Part shown: positions 49,195 to 59,303 of the stretch, piece after piece | Layout: each line of letters begins with the position of its first letter | Position numbering within the stretch: position 1 is the stretch's first letter | Source of the DNA: Hondaea fermentalgiana | Lineage: Eukaryota > Sar > Bigyra > Thraustochytrida > Thraustochytriidae | Length of the DNA stretch: 64,000 bases | Assembly (NCBI GenBank): GCA_014084085.1 | Contig: NPFB01000071.1 | Coordinates: forward strand, 108,035 to 172,034 | Direction: 5' to 3' | Made by a program: the position numbers and the translations under genes | The notes under the pieces: generated by a model | The model's input: only the letters and a program-made list of their open reading frames with translations | Told to the model about the DNA's origin: nothing | Databases searched by the model: none

Positions 49195-49872
49195 ATGCTG
49201 TACCCGAAGCGATTCTTGGCGTGGAGTTTTGCCAAGACGATCACGCAGCTGACGATTGCCTTCCTGTCCATCTCGTTCATCGTCAAGAGCGGATTCTTCA
49301 TCCCGGGATACTACGATGGGACAGTGTGGTCGAAACAGAGCATCGCATGGCTCTACCTGGCGCAGGGTCTTTTCGAGGTCGTCGATCTTGGCACCGAGCT
49401 TTGGATGTTGCGCAGAGATAGCTCCAAGGACCATCTGCCGTGGGATTCAATCATTCACCACAGCGTGAGCGCCGCATATGCGCTTTACATTTTCGGTTGG
49501 GCCGAAGAACTCGACGCGGCATTTCTTGGGCTCGCCGTTGCGGCCCTCTCTTGCCAAGTCATCGGGCCTCTTTACACCCTGCACCGGTGGCGCTTCAAGC
49601 ACCGTCACCTTGCGCTCTCGATTCTCATCACACAGCTCGGTTACCGGACTCCTCTGGCCGTGGTATCGGTAATTCGCGCCATCCAGTACTACAAGGTTGC
49701 CCCGTGGCCACATCTTGTCATCATGCTCTGCCTCTCATACCTGGACTACAAGTGGCTCAACTGGGCCATCAGTCTCTACAAGCGCAGGCGAAGGGAAAAG
49801 TATGGCTTTCGGGTCGTCTCTGGCAAGGCTCAGGCTTCGGCCGAGGCGGGCGAGACGCGCAAGACACAATGA
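49195..49872 (+). CDS. Multi-pass membrane protein, TLC-like (TRAM-LAG1-CLN8/TMEM56-like)
   Basis: 225 residues from the ATG at 49195. Five or six hydrophobic helices are visible, including QLTIAFLSISFIV, AFLGLAVAALSCQVIGPLY and HLVIMLCLSYLDY. The central DSIIHHSVSAAYALYIFGW has the paired His of TLC-domain proteins, which include ceramide synthases and ER lipid-handling proteins. The protein is short for the family (usually 250-380), so the assignment is tentative. A basic tail (KRRRREKYGF) faces the cytosol by the positive-inside rule. Likely ER or Golgi membrane; function not known. It diverges from the receptor kinase across the gap-containing region. Confidence 0.6.
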   Translation: MLYPKRFLAWSFAKTITQLTIAFLSISFIVKSGFFIPGYYDGTVWSKQSIAWLYLAQGLFEVVDLGTELWMLRRDSSKDHLPWDSIIHHSVSAAYALYIFGWAEELDAAFLGLAVAALSCQVIGPLYTLHRWRFKHRHLALSILITQLGYRTPLAVVSVIRAIQYYKVAPWPHLVIMLCLSYLDYKWLNWAISLYKRRRREKYGFRVVSGKAQASAEAGETRKTQ

Positions 49873-50096
49873 TCAAGAGAAAACGGGTGCATCAGGGGTT
49901 CTGGCAGCGACAATCCTGACTATCTCATGTGCAGAACCTCGACCTTGTCTCTCCTTTCCATATTTCAGTTTCCATGTATCTTCTGACCGATCCGCGCCCT
50001 GCATTGCCAAGACCTCTTGTTTGTTTGCTTGCTTGCTTTCTTGCAGGCTTGCATTCTTTGACGAGATGCTCACCATCTTTGTCTTCTTTTCTTCTT

Positions 50097-50097
50097 C

Positions 50098-50128
<31 letters not shown>
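50097..50128. repeat. (TC)n microsatellite
   Basis: About 16 TC units with one interruption (TCGC). Confidence 0.9.
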
Positions 50129-50292
50129 AACAAGCAGGTCCAGCATATGTGCTTGGCACGCGGCTTCAACAAAGTAGCGTAAGTAGTAAGTTTCCGTTTT
50201 TGGCCTATCATCTTTTGACTTTTGTTGATCTGATCGCGCCTCGTTCTTTCATTTTATAACAACATTGATGGCGAGAGGCCGGCAACGAGTCT

Positions 50293-50319
50293 ATTGTTGT
50301 TGTTGTTGTTGTTGTTGTT
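50293..50319. repeat. (GTT)n microsatellite
   Basis: Nine copies of GTT/TTG just downstream of the stop of the following minus-strand gene. Confidence 0.9.
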
Positions 50320-50381
50320 ATGGCGATTGTAATTGTTGTTTCTTTCGTTCTTCACCCAAACGCAATTATGGGTCGCTCGTC

Positions 50382-51407
50382 TCAATCCGTCTCATTCGCG
50401 CGATGCAGAGCATGAATCAAAGCGCGGTTTTCGTCCTTGAGCTGCGCGATGTCTGCGCGCAGCCGCGCAATGAGCGCAGCGCTATTCTCGTTGCTCCCTG
50501 CACTCCCAGTGCCATTGGTCTCCGACACCACTTCGATGTCAGATTCCAGAGGAGTGGTCTGAGCTGCTCCGCTCACGTGAGATGGAGGAGGAGGAGGTGG
50601 TGGAGGCGGTGGCGGGGCCTGTGTTGGTGTCGGCGCAAGCCTCTTGGTTGTCGACCCCATAGCGACGGACTCAGCAGCAGCGTCGCCTCCTGCGCTTGCA
50701 CGACCACGCTTGAGACTATGGAACTTTTGCAGGATTTCGCTGTCTGACTTAAAGAGTGGGCTTTCGCCATTGCGTGCAACAATCTTGTCGGACATGAACT
50801 CAGAAAGGGTATTGGGGCTTTGTGCGCTGATACGACTGCGAAGGCTTTGCAACGTCTTATTCATGCTCTCGACGTATTCCATCTTTTCCGAGATAAATTC
50901 GGCGTAGCGAGTGGCGTTTGCGTTTTTGGATTTACTCGCGACGTGAATAACACTCGATCGCACCTTGTACTCCGTCGTTTGGCCATTGTTCTTGACGTTG
51001 AAAACGAACTCGGCGACAAACATGTTTGACTTGCACTCAGGCAGGTGGACCTTCATGCACACCGATTCTGCAACGACGAGAATGAGCTTTACATACTCCT
51101 CAGGCTCGCTATTGAAGCGATGAATCGCTTCTTCCACATTAAAGGCATCCGAACGGTCAAAGATGGCGCCCGTAGAAGAGACCTGCAATACGCGAATACT
51201 CGTCATGGACCACTGCATACCATCTCCGAGTAAGTTGTTGTTGGGAGACCCGTCTGCAGGCGGAGGCGGCGGGACAAAGGCTACCACAAAGTGCATCGTT
51301 CGCCCGTGAGAACCGACGTTCATGAAGGCCTTGTGTGACTGGTGCAGAATTTGGACTCTCGCGTACGAGTCGGAGTCTCCTGCTTCTACCTGCGCCATTG
51401 GGTTCAT
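50382..51407 (-). CDS. Unrecognised protein with poly-Pro tract and C-terminal coiled coil
   Basis: 341 residues from the ATG at 51407. The frame is open for at least 25 codons upstream, including a CTACGTTCVF stretch that could be coding if an upstream exon exists. A beta-rich N-terminal domain (about 10-170, e.g. RTMHFVVAFVP, VKLILVVAESV, MFVAEFVFNVK) is followed by a helical stretch (EFISEKMEYVESMNKTLQSL), a basic region (KFHSLKRGR), a run of ten or more Pro (a profilin or SH3/WW ligand type) and a C-terminal leucine-zipper-like helix (LIARLRADIAQLKDENRAL). No family is recognised. The architecture suits a scaffold or cytoskeletal adaptor, which is inference. Confidence 0.65.
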   Translation of the reverse strand: MNPMAQVEAGDSDSYARVQILHQSHKAFMNVGSHGRTMHFVVAFVPPPPPADGSPNNNLLGDGMQWSMTSIRVLQVSSTGAIFDRSDAFNVEEAIHRFNSEPEEYVKLILVVAESVCMKVHLPECKSNMFVAEFVFNVKNNGQTTEYKVRSSVIHVASKSKNANATRYAEFISEKMEYVESMNKTLQSLRSRISAQSPNTLSEFMSDKIVARNGESPLFKSDSEILQKFHSLKRGRASAGGDAAAESVAMGSTTKRLAPTPTQAPPPPPPPPPPPSHVSGAAQTTPLESDIEVVSETNGTGSAGSNENSAALIARLRADIAQLKDENRALIHALHRANETD

Positions 51408-52155
51408 CTTGGAATTTGAGAAGACGCAAGTCGTGCCGCACGCTGTGCACGAGACCTTCGCTAGCTGAGCTCGAGTGTGCACGTTCGTGTAGGCGCGGTT
51501 CCTCGCGCCGCACCTGGTTAAGGCAAAGCAAGCCCAGCCCGCCCAAAGGCGTGCTTCTTCTTCTGCTTGATGTTTTTTCCCTTCTCGTGCGCTCCACGCC
51601 CCGAGCCGCCACGCTGGCCCTTGTCGAGCCAGGAGGCTCTTTCCGTTGTACGTGCAAAAGGGTAGCGCTGGGGGCCGAGGCGCCGCGCGCGCTCGTGCTC
51701 CCTCGCGCGCCCGCGCCGTCCCGCGATCGCCTCACGCGCCTCGACGAATCGGTTTGCCTCGCCTCACGCGCCTCTCTCTCTCTCTCACCATCTCTCCATC
51801 TTTTGACATGAGCTTGGTGGTGCAGCTGGGTGGAGTGTCGTTATAGCAAGGCGGTTCAGACAAGGGGATTTGAGCGCATCAACTATAGAAAGAATTCTTT
51901 TCAGGTGTTCGTACAAGCAAACGGCAGCTCTTTCTTCTCCTCCCATTTATTCGTTAGTCATCCATTTTGGGACGTTTTATTGTCGCCGTTATTGTTTTGC
52001 GTTTCCATTTTGCAAGATTGGATCAGAACTGGTGGCAGTGGAATTTTACTGCACACACAAACGACGCCACATCATCCTGTCAAGCCCCAAAAATCGACTT
52101 CTCTTTTTTATAAACAATATCTCTTCTCGACAGTGTAAGTCAGTCAGTCAGTCAG
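51408..52155. other. Intergenic region upstream of the coiled-coil protein gene
   Basis: About 750 bases: GC-rich 5' flank of the preceding minus-strand gene, then an AT-rich stretch (51880-52135) that forms the 3' flank of the next minus-strand gene. No gene is supported. Confidence 0.5.
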
Positions 52156-52161
52156 TCAGTC
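52138..52161. repeat. (AGTC)n microsatellite overlapping a stop codon
   Basis: Six AGTC units. On the minus strand the array reads (CTGA)n and supplies the TGA stop (52156-52158) of the LRR-like gene. Confidence 0.9.
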
Positions 52162-53664
52162 TAATGCATCGCCAGAAAAGGAAGTCGCAACGCGCAACGC
52201 GCGACTGCGCGAGGAGCCGTGATTGAGAACGAGCGTCCATCGCATACCCGCCACACAAAGTCCAGTCGGAGGCTCGAACCACTCGAGACTCTTATGCACA
52301 TGAAGACCATAATTGCTTAGTCGAAACAACGTCGGAGAGCTGTCCTCAAAATTTACAAATGGGGGCAGCGTCGCCACAGAGGCGGATCCGCTAGCGCCGT
52401 CCACATCGTTTTCGGCGTCAAAGAGAGAGTCCCACGCTTCCATCGCGGCTGTCGAGGGTAGCAACTCCTCTGTGGCTGATTCTGATGCCGATGCTGATAC
52501 CGATGCACTTTCTGATGCTTGCCGCCGTCGACGACGCGACGAAGTCCCAAAGGCTGGGAGGTTCGGCACATTGGCCTCGACTACCTTGGTAATCTCCGGA
52601 CACACCTCTGCCCGAACCATACGCAAGGTTTCGAGCCGATGTCGCGAAAGAAGCCCGGACTGCAGCATTAGCTCGAAAGAGACCCACGCGCAGCACGACA
52701 CATCGACATATCGCAATGTGCGAAAATTCTTTTCATCGCCGAGAGTGCTGAGCATGTAAAAGGAGGATTCGCCCGTGTTAAAGTTGCCCGCCATTGCTAG
52801 CGCCTGAAGCCCTGGACATGCCTTGGCAAGGTTATCAACTACATCCTCGGTCAAGTGCGGGCAAAAAGATATATCCAATTCTACAAGCTTGTGCACGCCT
52901 CGTAATTGAATCGAGTCGAGCATGACCAAGGCCATCTCCCATGAGTCTGGAGCATCTGCAGCTTGCTCCTGGTCAGACACACCTCCACCTTTTTCTACGG
53001 CGGGCTCAATCATTTGCACAAAGTCGTCGGTGATTTCCGCACAGCGCAAGGGAAGGCACGTAATATTTCCGTCGAGGAGGCCACCGAGTAGGGTGTCGGT
53101 GAGTATGCCACGTGGCTGCCCACCACTGTGTAGCGTGAGGGCAAGAAGTGCAATTTGTCGCAGCATTTCTTCCTTGACGCTGGGCGGCATCGTGGCCAGT
53201 GCTGCGATTTCCTCCGCAGAGACGCCCTGTAGATCTGCGCAAATGTACCGCACGCAAAGCGCTTCAAGCGTCGGAACGCGTGGCTCGCAGGTTCGCCAAT
53301 CCGCCGCAGACTGCTTCAAAAACTCACGCGTGGCGCGGTCGTACTCGGGTCGCGCACTGCGGCGTAGCACCTGCGAATCAAGATAGGCGCGCTCCTTGGC
53401 GCGCTTTTCTCTAAACTTTTCGAACATGCGCATCTCCATGACTTGTCGCGAGACCGTCATGGGCTCTGGTGGTCGCGGGCCGAGGCTCGTGTCCGCCTCT
53501 CGGCTCCACGATGCTCCTGCGCTCGCGCCTGCGGCTGCGACACCGCGTCGCTTCGGCATGGCCTCGGCGCCTCGGGCGGCGAGTGCCGCCCTGATCTCCT
53601 GCCGCGCTTGCGCGCGCCAGTACCCGCACTTGCCGTGCCGCTCGGGGTCTGGCTTCCACGGCAT
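52156..53664 (-). CDS. Leucine-rich-repeat (RNI-like) protein
   Basis: 502 residues from the ATG at 53664; upstream the frame is open only by non-ATG codons. The N-terminus MPWKPDPERHGKCGYWRAQAR is followed by a charged helical region (MEMRMFEKFREKRAKERAYL). The central part has irregular leucine-rich repeats of the ribonuclease-inhibitor/F-box LRR type: LPLRCAEITDDFVQ, VHKLVELDISFCPHLTEDVVDNLAKACPGLQALAM and LRYVDVSCCAWVSFELM. No F-box is evident before them. A Ser-rich linker with RRRRRQ precedes a last conserved block (LFRLSNYGLHVHKSLEWFEPP). It may be a ubiquitin-ligase adaptor or scaffold, but this is inference. The stop codon lies inside a CTGA microsatellite. Confidence 0.65.
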   Translation of the reverse strand: MPWKPDPERHGKCGYWRAQARQEIRAALAARGAEAMPKRRGVAAAGASAGASWSREADTSLGPRPPEPMTVSRQVMEMRMFEKFREKRAKERAYLDSQVLRRSARPEYDRATREFLKQSAADWRTCEPRVPTLEALCVRYICADLQGVSAEEIAALATMPPSVKEEMLRQIALLALTLHSGGQPRGILTDTLLGGLLDGNITCLPLRCAEITDDFVQMIEPAVEKGGGVSDQEQAADAPDSWEMALVMLDSIQLRGVHKLVELDISFCPHLTEDVVDNLAKACPGLQALAMAGNFNTGESSFYMLSTLGDEKNFRTLRYVDVSCCAWVSFELMLQSGLLSRHRLETLRMVRAEVCPEITKVVEANVPNLPAFGTSSRRRRRQASESASVSASASESATEELLPSTAAMEAWDSLFDAENDVDGASGSASVATLPPFVNFEDSSPTLFRLSNYGLHVHKSLEWFEPPTGLCVAGMRWTLVLNHGSSRSRALRVATSFSGDALD

Positions 53665-54599
53665 TCCCTGTCGCCGCGAGGTGGCCCTCGGACAGCTTGT
53701 CCGAGCGCTCGCCGCCGCACGACAGACCCCGGCTCGGTTCGTGAATTGCGATGCCCTCACTCGGACTGCCTGCCTGCCACTGGGTCGCAGAAATGAAATG
53801 ACGACTCGGACCCATTGCTCGGACCGGCGAGTGAATGAGTGCCCATTCGCCACAGGCTGTGGAAGAGGGAGGACCCGCGAGATCTCGCCATTGTCGCTGT
53901 CGCTGTTTTACTGCTTGACCAAATTCGCCGCGCTTGGCGAGGCGAGGTATCGTGGCGCGAGCTAGTCCATTCCCTGCCAAAGAACACAAGGTTTTTTTTT
54001 TTGAAGAAAGCAGGCAAATATTCTCCATCATTGATGCAGTTCTTTCGACACGAGGGTTGCTACTACATGATGTGAATCCTTGCGGGCGCACACTGCACTT
54101 CATGGCGTACTGCAAACAAATGTATAACAGCGTCCGCTCAACTCTTGAACTCAAAAAGTAAGAGATTGGAAGACAAAGTAAAGCAGCTCTTCGCTTTGCA
54201 AACTAGCCATGCCTAGTCAATCGTTTGTCATGGCGCTATTTGCTCAGAACGCCATCTATCCGAACTGCCTGCATTGTCTGGACACCCTGAGACTCGCGCA
54301 AAATCGCCATGAAAACTGTCAAATTCTGACAAGTCCAAAGCACGAGGAGACGCTGTTATCATCTGAAATGATGAAGGTTCGCATTGCTCGTGATCATTTT
54401 GCACTCACGGCCACCCCTCACCCTGCGATTGATCTCATTCAGGACCAAAATAGTGGGTCGAGGTTTTCAGAGATTGCGCTTGTCTTTGCTCGGAACGTTG
54501 AGAGCGCTGGGCTTAACGACGATTCGAAGGTGAAATAACGAGTCTCGACAAACTCCATCGCGGCGCGCGGGCTGATCGAAGACAGCCTGCCTTGCCGGG
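53665..54599. promoter_or_regulatory. Divergent intergenic region between LRR gene and zinc-ribbon-like gene
   Basis: About 935 bases between two divergent ATGs. The first 200 bases are GC-rich; the rest is AT-richer, with a T run near 53994. A plus-strand frame of 109 codons with ATG (54209-54538) occurs here. It has no recognisable features and I treat it as unsupported. No defined promoter motif was found. Confidence 0.35.
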
Positions 54600-56054
54600 A
54601 TGCTGCGCGCGCGGGCCGACGGGAGCCTGGCGCTTGAAGACGTCGCGACGGCACGATGTAGCTGCGAGCTCGCGGCGGCCGCTCATAAAGACAACGCCGA
54701 CAGGGCGCACCATGACGGTGACGATGACGACCTTGTTGGCGCCGGCGACAGAAACGACGACGACGACAACGACGATGGAGGAGAGGTCTGCGAGAGACAG
54801 ACGCAATCGCAGGTCGAAAGGAAGGGAGGCAATGACGGACCGTGGCCACCCCGTAAACGTCGAAGACGGATGTCCTCCGGAGAAGGGCAAGGTAACGACG
54901 AAGCGAGCCAAGCTGCAACCTCGATTCCTGCAAGCGTTCCCTTGCTCGAGACGGTCATGTCATGGCGCGAACAAGCAGTTGATAGAGCGTTCCTGGAGGA
55001 TGACGCTTTAATTCCCGTCTCGAGGGTGGAAATGTTACGCGTGGAGCTCAAGTGCCCAGGATGCAAGCTCATCGTAGTCCCTTGCGCGTGCTGCCGACGA
55101 GCGCTTGTGGCAGTCGATCCCTCGCAGAGTCTTGCGGCCTGCAGCCTGTGCGGCTTTCTCGAGGTCACCAACGAGAATCTGCGTCGGGGGCTGGATCTTC
55201 GTCCCGTCGATCTCACTGCACGGACAGACGACGAGGTTCGGTGGCTGCAGTCCTGTCGCAACATGCACAAGTTCGCGGGAGCATTACGTCGCGAATGGGA
55301 CCAAAAGGGGAGCGAGTTGCAAGAGCGCGTCGCTCAGGGGGGGCGCAAGGATTCGGATCCGAGACTCGAGCAAACCTTTATGCGCTGCCGTGGTCTCTTG
55401 CTGGCCGTGGCTGACCCTGTGCAGCGTCGAAGAGACATCGACTTTGCATCGACAGTCACGCCGCCACGATGCGAGCTGCAAGTCATCTTGGAGGAGCTTG
55501 GCAGGCTTGACATTCGAACGCAGGGCGCGACGCAGTGCTCCGACATGGTGGGGATGTATTCATTTTCAAGGGCCTGCAAGAAACTCGTCGATGCCGAAAG
55601 CGCGCTCCCTCGACTGCCAGCATTGACACGAGAACGTTTTGCATTGGAGCATGCTCTTACGCACCGGCTGCAGGCCGCGCCAGGTGCAACGCCTTCGCGT
55701 GCGAGTAAAGTTCTTGCCGACCATGTACACGTACGATTAGGAGTAGTGTCGAGCGCGTATCATGCGGCCATGCGCCACGTTGGGGAGGCGCTCTTAGCCA
55801 TTCAGGATGCACTTTGCGACATTTTCGAGAGCCCAATCGAGGAGGACCCCGGTTTGCGCGTCAACCGTTCCAAGGCCGTGCGATGGCTTCGTGCCGCTTT
55901 TTGCGAGCTCACCGCGCGCACAATGGTTCCGCTACAGCCAGTCGAGGACGTTATTGTCATTCCCGAAACCTTGCCTCCTACGCGCTCAACTTCGTCGGCT
56001 GCTGCCAGCGAGCTCTTGGACCGCGCCACGCAACGTTCTTCGTGCTCCTATTGA
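54600..56054 (+). CDS. Unrecognised nuclear-type protein with zinc-ribbon-like cysteine pairs
   Basis: 484 residues from an ATG (GGGATGC). An acidic Asp-rich stretch (about 37-62) and a basic PPRKRRRR cluster (about 82), a likely nuclear signal, fill the N-terminus. About residues 150-190 hold three Cys pairs, CPGC, CACC and CSLCG, spaced like a zinc ribbon (LKCPGCKLIVVPCACCRR...CSLCGFLEV). The remaining 280 residues are helical (AGALRREWDQKGSELQERV, MRHVGEALLAIQDAL). VEDVIVIPE near 460 fits a SUMO-interacting motif. No known family was recognised. A DNA- or chromatin-related role is a guess from the signals alone. Confidence 0.65.
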   Translation: MLRARADGSLALEDVATARCSCELAAAAHKDNADRAHHDGDDDDLVGAGDRNDDDDNDDGGEVCERQTQSQVERKGGNDGPWPPRKRRRRMSSGEGQGNDEASQAATSIPASVPLLETVMSWREQAVDRAFLEDDALIPVSRVEMLRVELKCPGCKLIVVPCACCRRALVAVDPSQSLAACSLCGFLEVTNENLRRGLDLRPVDLTARTDDEVRWLQSCRNMHKFAGALRREWDQKGSELQERVAQGGRKDSDPRLEQTFMRCRGLLLAVADPVQRRRDIDFASTVTPPRCELQVILEELGRLDIRTQGATQCSDMVGMYSFSRACKKLVDAESALPRLPALTRERFALEHALTHRLQAAPGATPSRASKVLADHVHVRLGVVSSAYHAAMRHVGEALLAIQDALCDIFESPIEEDPGLRVNRSKAVRWLRAAFCELTARTMVPLQPVEDVIVIPETLPPTRSTSSAAASELLDRATQRSSCSY

Positions 56055-57131
56055 TTAGCTAGCTGCCTTTTTATAGTGGTAAGCGATGAATCGGATTCAT
56101 GTCTGTAAAAGAACCAACGGCGCGGTTCACCTCTTGCAATCATTGTCCGGCCCTGGCAGTGAGACTGGGATGCCTTTTGGCACAGGCCGAACGAACCCAA
56201 CTCCTTTCATGCCCACCTTTTCTATTACCCAGCTCCCTTCCCTTCCAAGATACCATACCGCATCATGGAGTGGACTCGCGTCCGCATGGCCGCTCGCGGC
56301 GCAGCCAAAAAAATGTACCTGCCGCCTCGCCGTCACCACGGTCGTCCACTGCCAGCTGCAGAAGGCGCTGCCGCTGCCGCCTGCAGCTGCAGCGCGTACA
56401 TCAGCCCGCTACTGCAGCTCGCGGCGGCGTAGTCCTCCCCATCGTCATCTACACGCTCGCCTAGATAGTACTAGTCCTAGGCCTAGCCCCCAGCGAATGA
56501 CGAGGGTCGTGACAAGACGAGCGGAATGGGGACACAAGACCGTCCGGTCTCCTCCATCTCCCGCCTCGACCTCGGTCTGCCCTTCTCTCCTCCCTCCCGC
56601 CCGCTGCACCACGGCCCACGCACGCACGCACGCAATAGATCAAGTCCTCGTGCCCGCTTGCCGGTCCTCCTGGCGCGGCGCGTGTCGCTCGTGTCCGCTA
56701 AGCCTGCCTTGGCTGGCGCCGCGGCGTGCCCACCTCGCGCAGGCGAACGGACCTGCCTGCAGCTAGCAGCGCGCAGCTCGAGGCGTGCGCAGGTCGCGCG
56801 GCGTGCGCGAGGAGAGGTCGGAGGCCGCGTCCTTCGAGGCCCGCAGCGCTCGAGGCGGCGGCGGCAGGCACAGTCCGCCAGCCGGGCGAGGAGGTCCGGG
56901 CGCGGCGCTTCGTTCGATCTGGGAGCACGGACGTGCGGAGCGGACTTCGATTGGGCAGGCGAGCAAACCCGGAACTGGAGCTGCATGCCGAGGAGGCTCG
57001 AGCACTCGCGAGGCTGCTTCGGGAGGCGGGTGGCAGCAGCAAAGAAGGCAGGCAGCGGGCGCTCGCAAAGCCAGCCCGGCGTCGGGAGGAGCAGAGGATA
57101 GCGGCGGGTAGCAGGGTTGGTTGTCGCGAAG
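56055..57131. promoter_or_regulatory. Upstream region of the tandem hydrolase gene
   Basis: About 1.1 kb, increasingly GC-rich towards the hydrolase start. Contains a CTGCAG/CCGCTGC-rich patch (56345-56400) and an ACGC array (about 56620-56636). No gene or defined element is supported. Confidence 0.35.
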
Positions 57132-59303
57132 ATGCAGCACCTCACAGATGGCGCGGTCGAGCTGGCGCCCGAGTTCACGCTCGCGTACCAGGCGTGGCTC
57201 CCGGAGGGGGTCAAGAGTCTCGAGGAGGCAGCGCCGGATCGGAGAATTCTGTCCTGGCCGGGCTGGCTCGATAACTCGGGAAGCATGGAGCCCATCGCGC
57301 CCTTCTTTGTGAAAAAGGGATTTGCCGTCGCCGCCTTCGACCCACCTGGATGCGGTCGGTCTTCGCACCACGCAAATTGCGCGTGGTACCACGACTTTGA
57401 GGAGGCGCACTACATTATGATGCTGGCCGATCGACTCGGCTGGGGCGCCGAGCCATTCATCCTCATGAGTCACTCGCGCGGGTCAAACATCTCCGCCTTT
57501 ACTGCCGCGGCATTCCCGCACCGCGTCCGTGCGGTCATCCTCTTTGAAAGCTCGCTCGGCATGGCGGGCACCTACATTACCAATCGCAGAGAGACAGGCC
57601 CAATCTGGGGAAGCTTCTCTGAGAGCATTGCGATGGATCGCAAGAATCGCACGCGCACCCCGCGGAAATTCGAAGAGTTCGAAGAAGCGGTGCAGCACAA
57701 TGTGGGCAACCCAGCATTCCCCAAGTCTCGAGAGATTGGGCAGGCCATTGTCCTTCGCCACCTCATATCGCATCCCGAGGGTGGCCTCACCTTTGGCCAC
57801 GACGTGCGAACATATGGCCAGAACCAGTCCCGCTTCATTGACGAGGAGACCAATGTTGCTTTCCTTCGCGCACTTCGGGCCCCCGTCATCAACATTTATG
57901 GCTCCCAAACCAGCATGTCCGAGCTTGTCAAGTACTCTACTGATGAAGAGTCTGCCGAAGCGTATCAAAAGACCTACAATTGGCATGCAGTCCCGTCTTC
58001 CGTCTTTTTGCCTTATGTCAGGGACGTCCGCAAACGCACGGCCACAGTCAAGGACTTTACACCTGTCATTATCGAAGATGCGCATCATCATCTGCACGGC
58101 GACGTGCCGGAGGAGGTCGCGAGCGCCGTGCTTCCCTGGCTCGAAGACCGTCTGCGCCAACCACTTGACACAAAGCCGCCCATCGATCTGCGCGGAGCTG
58201 CAGGCGACGTATGGATGTCCGCGAGCGCGCAGCACATGCTTTCACCCAGTACGGCGAGCGCTGAGTCCGCTGCGCTCTCAGAGGTCACTTCGAATGAAGG
58301 CTCAGCCAATGAGGCAAATGGCGCCGCAGAAATCATCGCAGAGAACATTGAGGTCGAGGTGGACGGCCTCCGACTCGGCGCGCAGCGTTGGGGAAAGGCA
58401 TCGAGCATGAATCGCGTTTTGGCGTGGCCGGATGCTTGGGACTCAAGCGGAAGCTTTCAGCAGCTCGCGCAGCGAGCTGTTGCCGCATCCCCCAACGGCG
58501 ACCTTTGCGTAGTCGCTGTCGACCCCCCGGGCATCGGACTCTCCAACAATGCTCCCTTTGACTGGGGCTTTGGCATGTCTGAAACCGCGACCTTGCTGCT
58601 GCGAGTCGCGGACGCTCTTGGCTGGGAAGACCCCTTTGCCCTGTGGGGCCATGGATTTGGCGCCACCGTCGCGCTCTATGCGGCTGGTGGCTTGCCCTCG
58701 AAAATTTCAGGCGTTGTGGCATTTGATGCCCAAGAGCTCACCATTCCCACTGAGTGGGCTCCGGCAGAGGTGTACTACTCGTACCTCGAGCGCCAGGACG
58801 AGCCACGAGCCGTGCCGCGCTTTGCGCGCCGCGAAGAGCTCATATCGAGGCTGCAAACGGACCCGAACTTTCCCAAGTCCAGTGTCACGGCGAATGCCAT
58901 CGCGTCGCGTATGGCAGAGTCAGACGCAGATGGCTCAGCGTGGACGCTCAATGTAGATGCGCGGGTGTTTCGTGTACGCAAGCCTGTTCTGGAAACTCCT
59001 GGCGCGACGTTCCAGGACATTCTCGCAGGCATTGAGGCTCCGGTGTTGGCCGTTTTCCCCGTCAGCAGCGCACGCGCCACGAATGGCCCGCCATCGCAGC
59101 GTAAGCGCCTCTTTGCCGATCTAGCTTGCATTCGTTCGCCTTTGACCACCATTCACGTCAATGGATCCAGTCATGCGCACTCTTGCGATGCCGCGCACAT
59201 GTTGCCAGTGGTTCGAGACTGGGTCATTCAGCTCATGTCCGTGCGGCGCATGAACCTTGCATCGCCCAGCGCTTTGTCGCAGGACTCTGTATCCAAACTG
59301 TAG
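57132..59303 (+). CDS. Tandem alpha/beta hydrolase (SERHL-like), second domain lacking the nucleophile Ser
   Basis: 723 residues from the ATG at 57132 (context AAGATGC). Two alpha/beta hydrolase domains lie end to end. Domain 1 (about 10-345) has WPGWLDNSGS, AAFDPPGCGRSS, the nucleophile elbow SHSRGSN (Ser115) and a His-rich DAHHHLHGD where the catalytic His belongs. Domain 2 (about 385-705) has WDSSGSFQQLA, VAVDPPGIGLSN and GHGFG at 506-510, where Gly508 replaces the Ser; a His in SSHAHS remains. WLDN-GS and DPPG spacing is like serine hydrolase-like (SERHL) proteins. Domain 1 is probably an active esterase or lipase-type enzyme and domain 2 a pseudo-enzyme. The substrate is unknown, and no signal peptide is present. 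Confidence 0.85.
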   Translation: MQHLTDGAVELAPEFTLAYQAWLPEGVKSLEEAAPDRRILSWPGWLDNSGSMEPIAPFFVKKGFAVAAFDPPGCGRSSHHANCAWYHDFEEAHYIMMLADRLGWGAEPFILMSHSRGSNISAFTAAAFPHRVRAVILFESSLGMAGTYITNRRETGPIWGSFSESIAMDRKNRTRTPRKFEEFEEAVQHNVGNPAFPKSREIGQAIVLRHLISHPEGGLTFGHDVRTYGQNQSRFIDEETNVAFLRALRAPVINIYGSQTSMSELVKYSTDEESAEAYQKTYNWHAVPSSVFLPYVRDVRKRTATVKDFTPVIIEDAHHHLHGDVPEEVASAVLPWLEDRLRQPLDTKPPIDLRGAAGDVWMSASAQHMLSPSTASAESAALSEVTSNEGSANEANGAAEIIAENIEVEVDGLRLGAQRWGKASSMNRVLAWPDAWDSSGSFQQLAQRAVAASPNGDLCVVAVDPPGIGLSNNAPFDWGFGMSETATLLLRVADALGWEDPFALWGHGFGATVALYAAGGLPSKISGVVAFDAQELTIPTEWAPAEVYYSYLERQDEPRAVPRFARREELISRLQTDPNFPKSSVTANAIASRMAESDADGSAWTLNVDARVFRVRKPVLETPGATFQDILAGIEAPVLAVFPVSSARATNGPPSQRKRLFADLACIRSPLTTIHVNGSSHAHSCDAAHMLPVVRDWVIQLMSVRRMNLASPSALSQDSVSKL

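Larger units (their letters stand above)
49873..50381. other. Convergent intergenic region with TC and GTT microsatellites
   Basis: About 510 bases of 3' flanks for two converging genes. A (TC)n array at 50097-50128 and a (GTT)n array at 50293-50319 are the only structures. Confidence 0.6.

Noticed and set aside
54209..54538. 109-codon plus-strand frame with ATG
   Set aside because: No motif, weak composition, in the divergent promoter region; conservation data would be needed.
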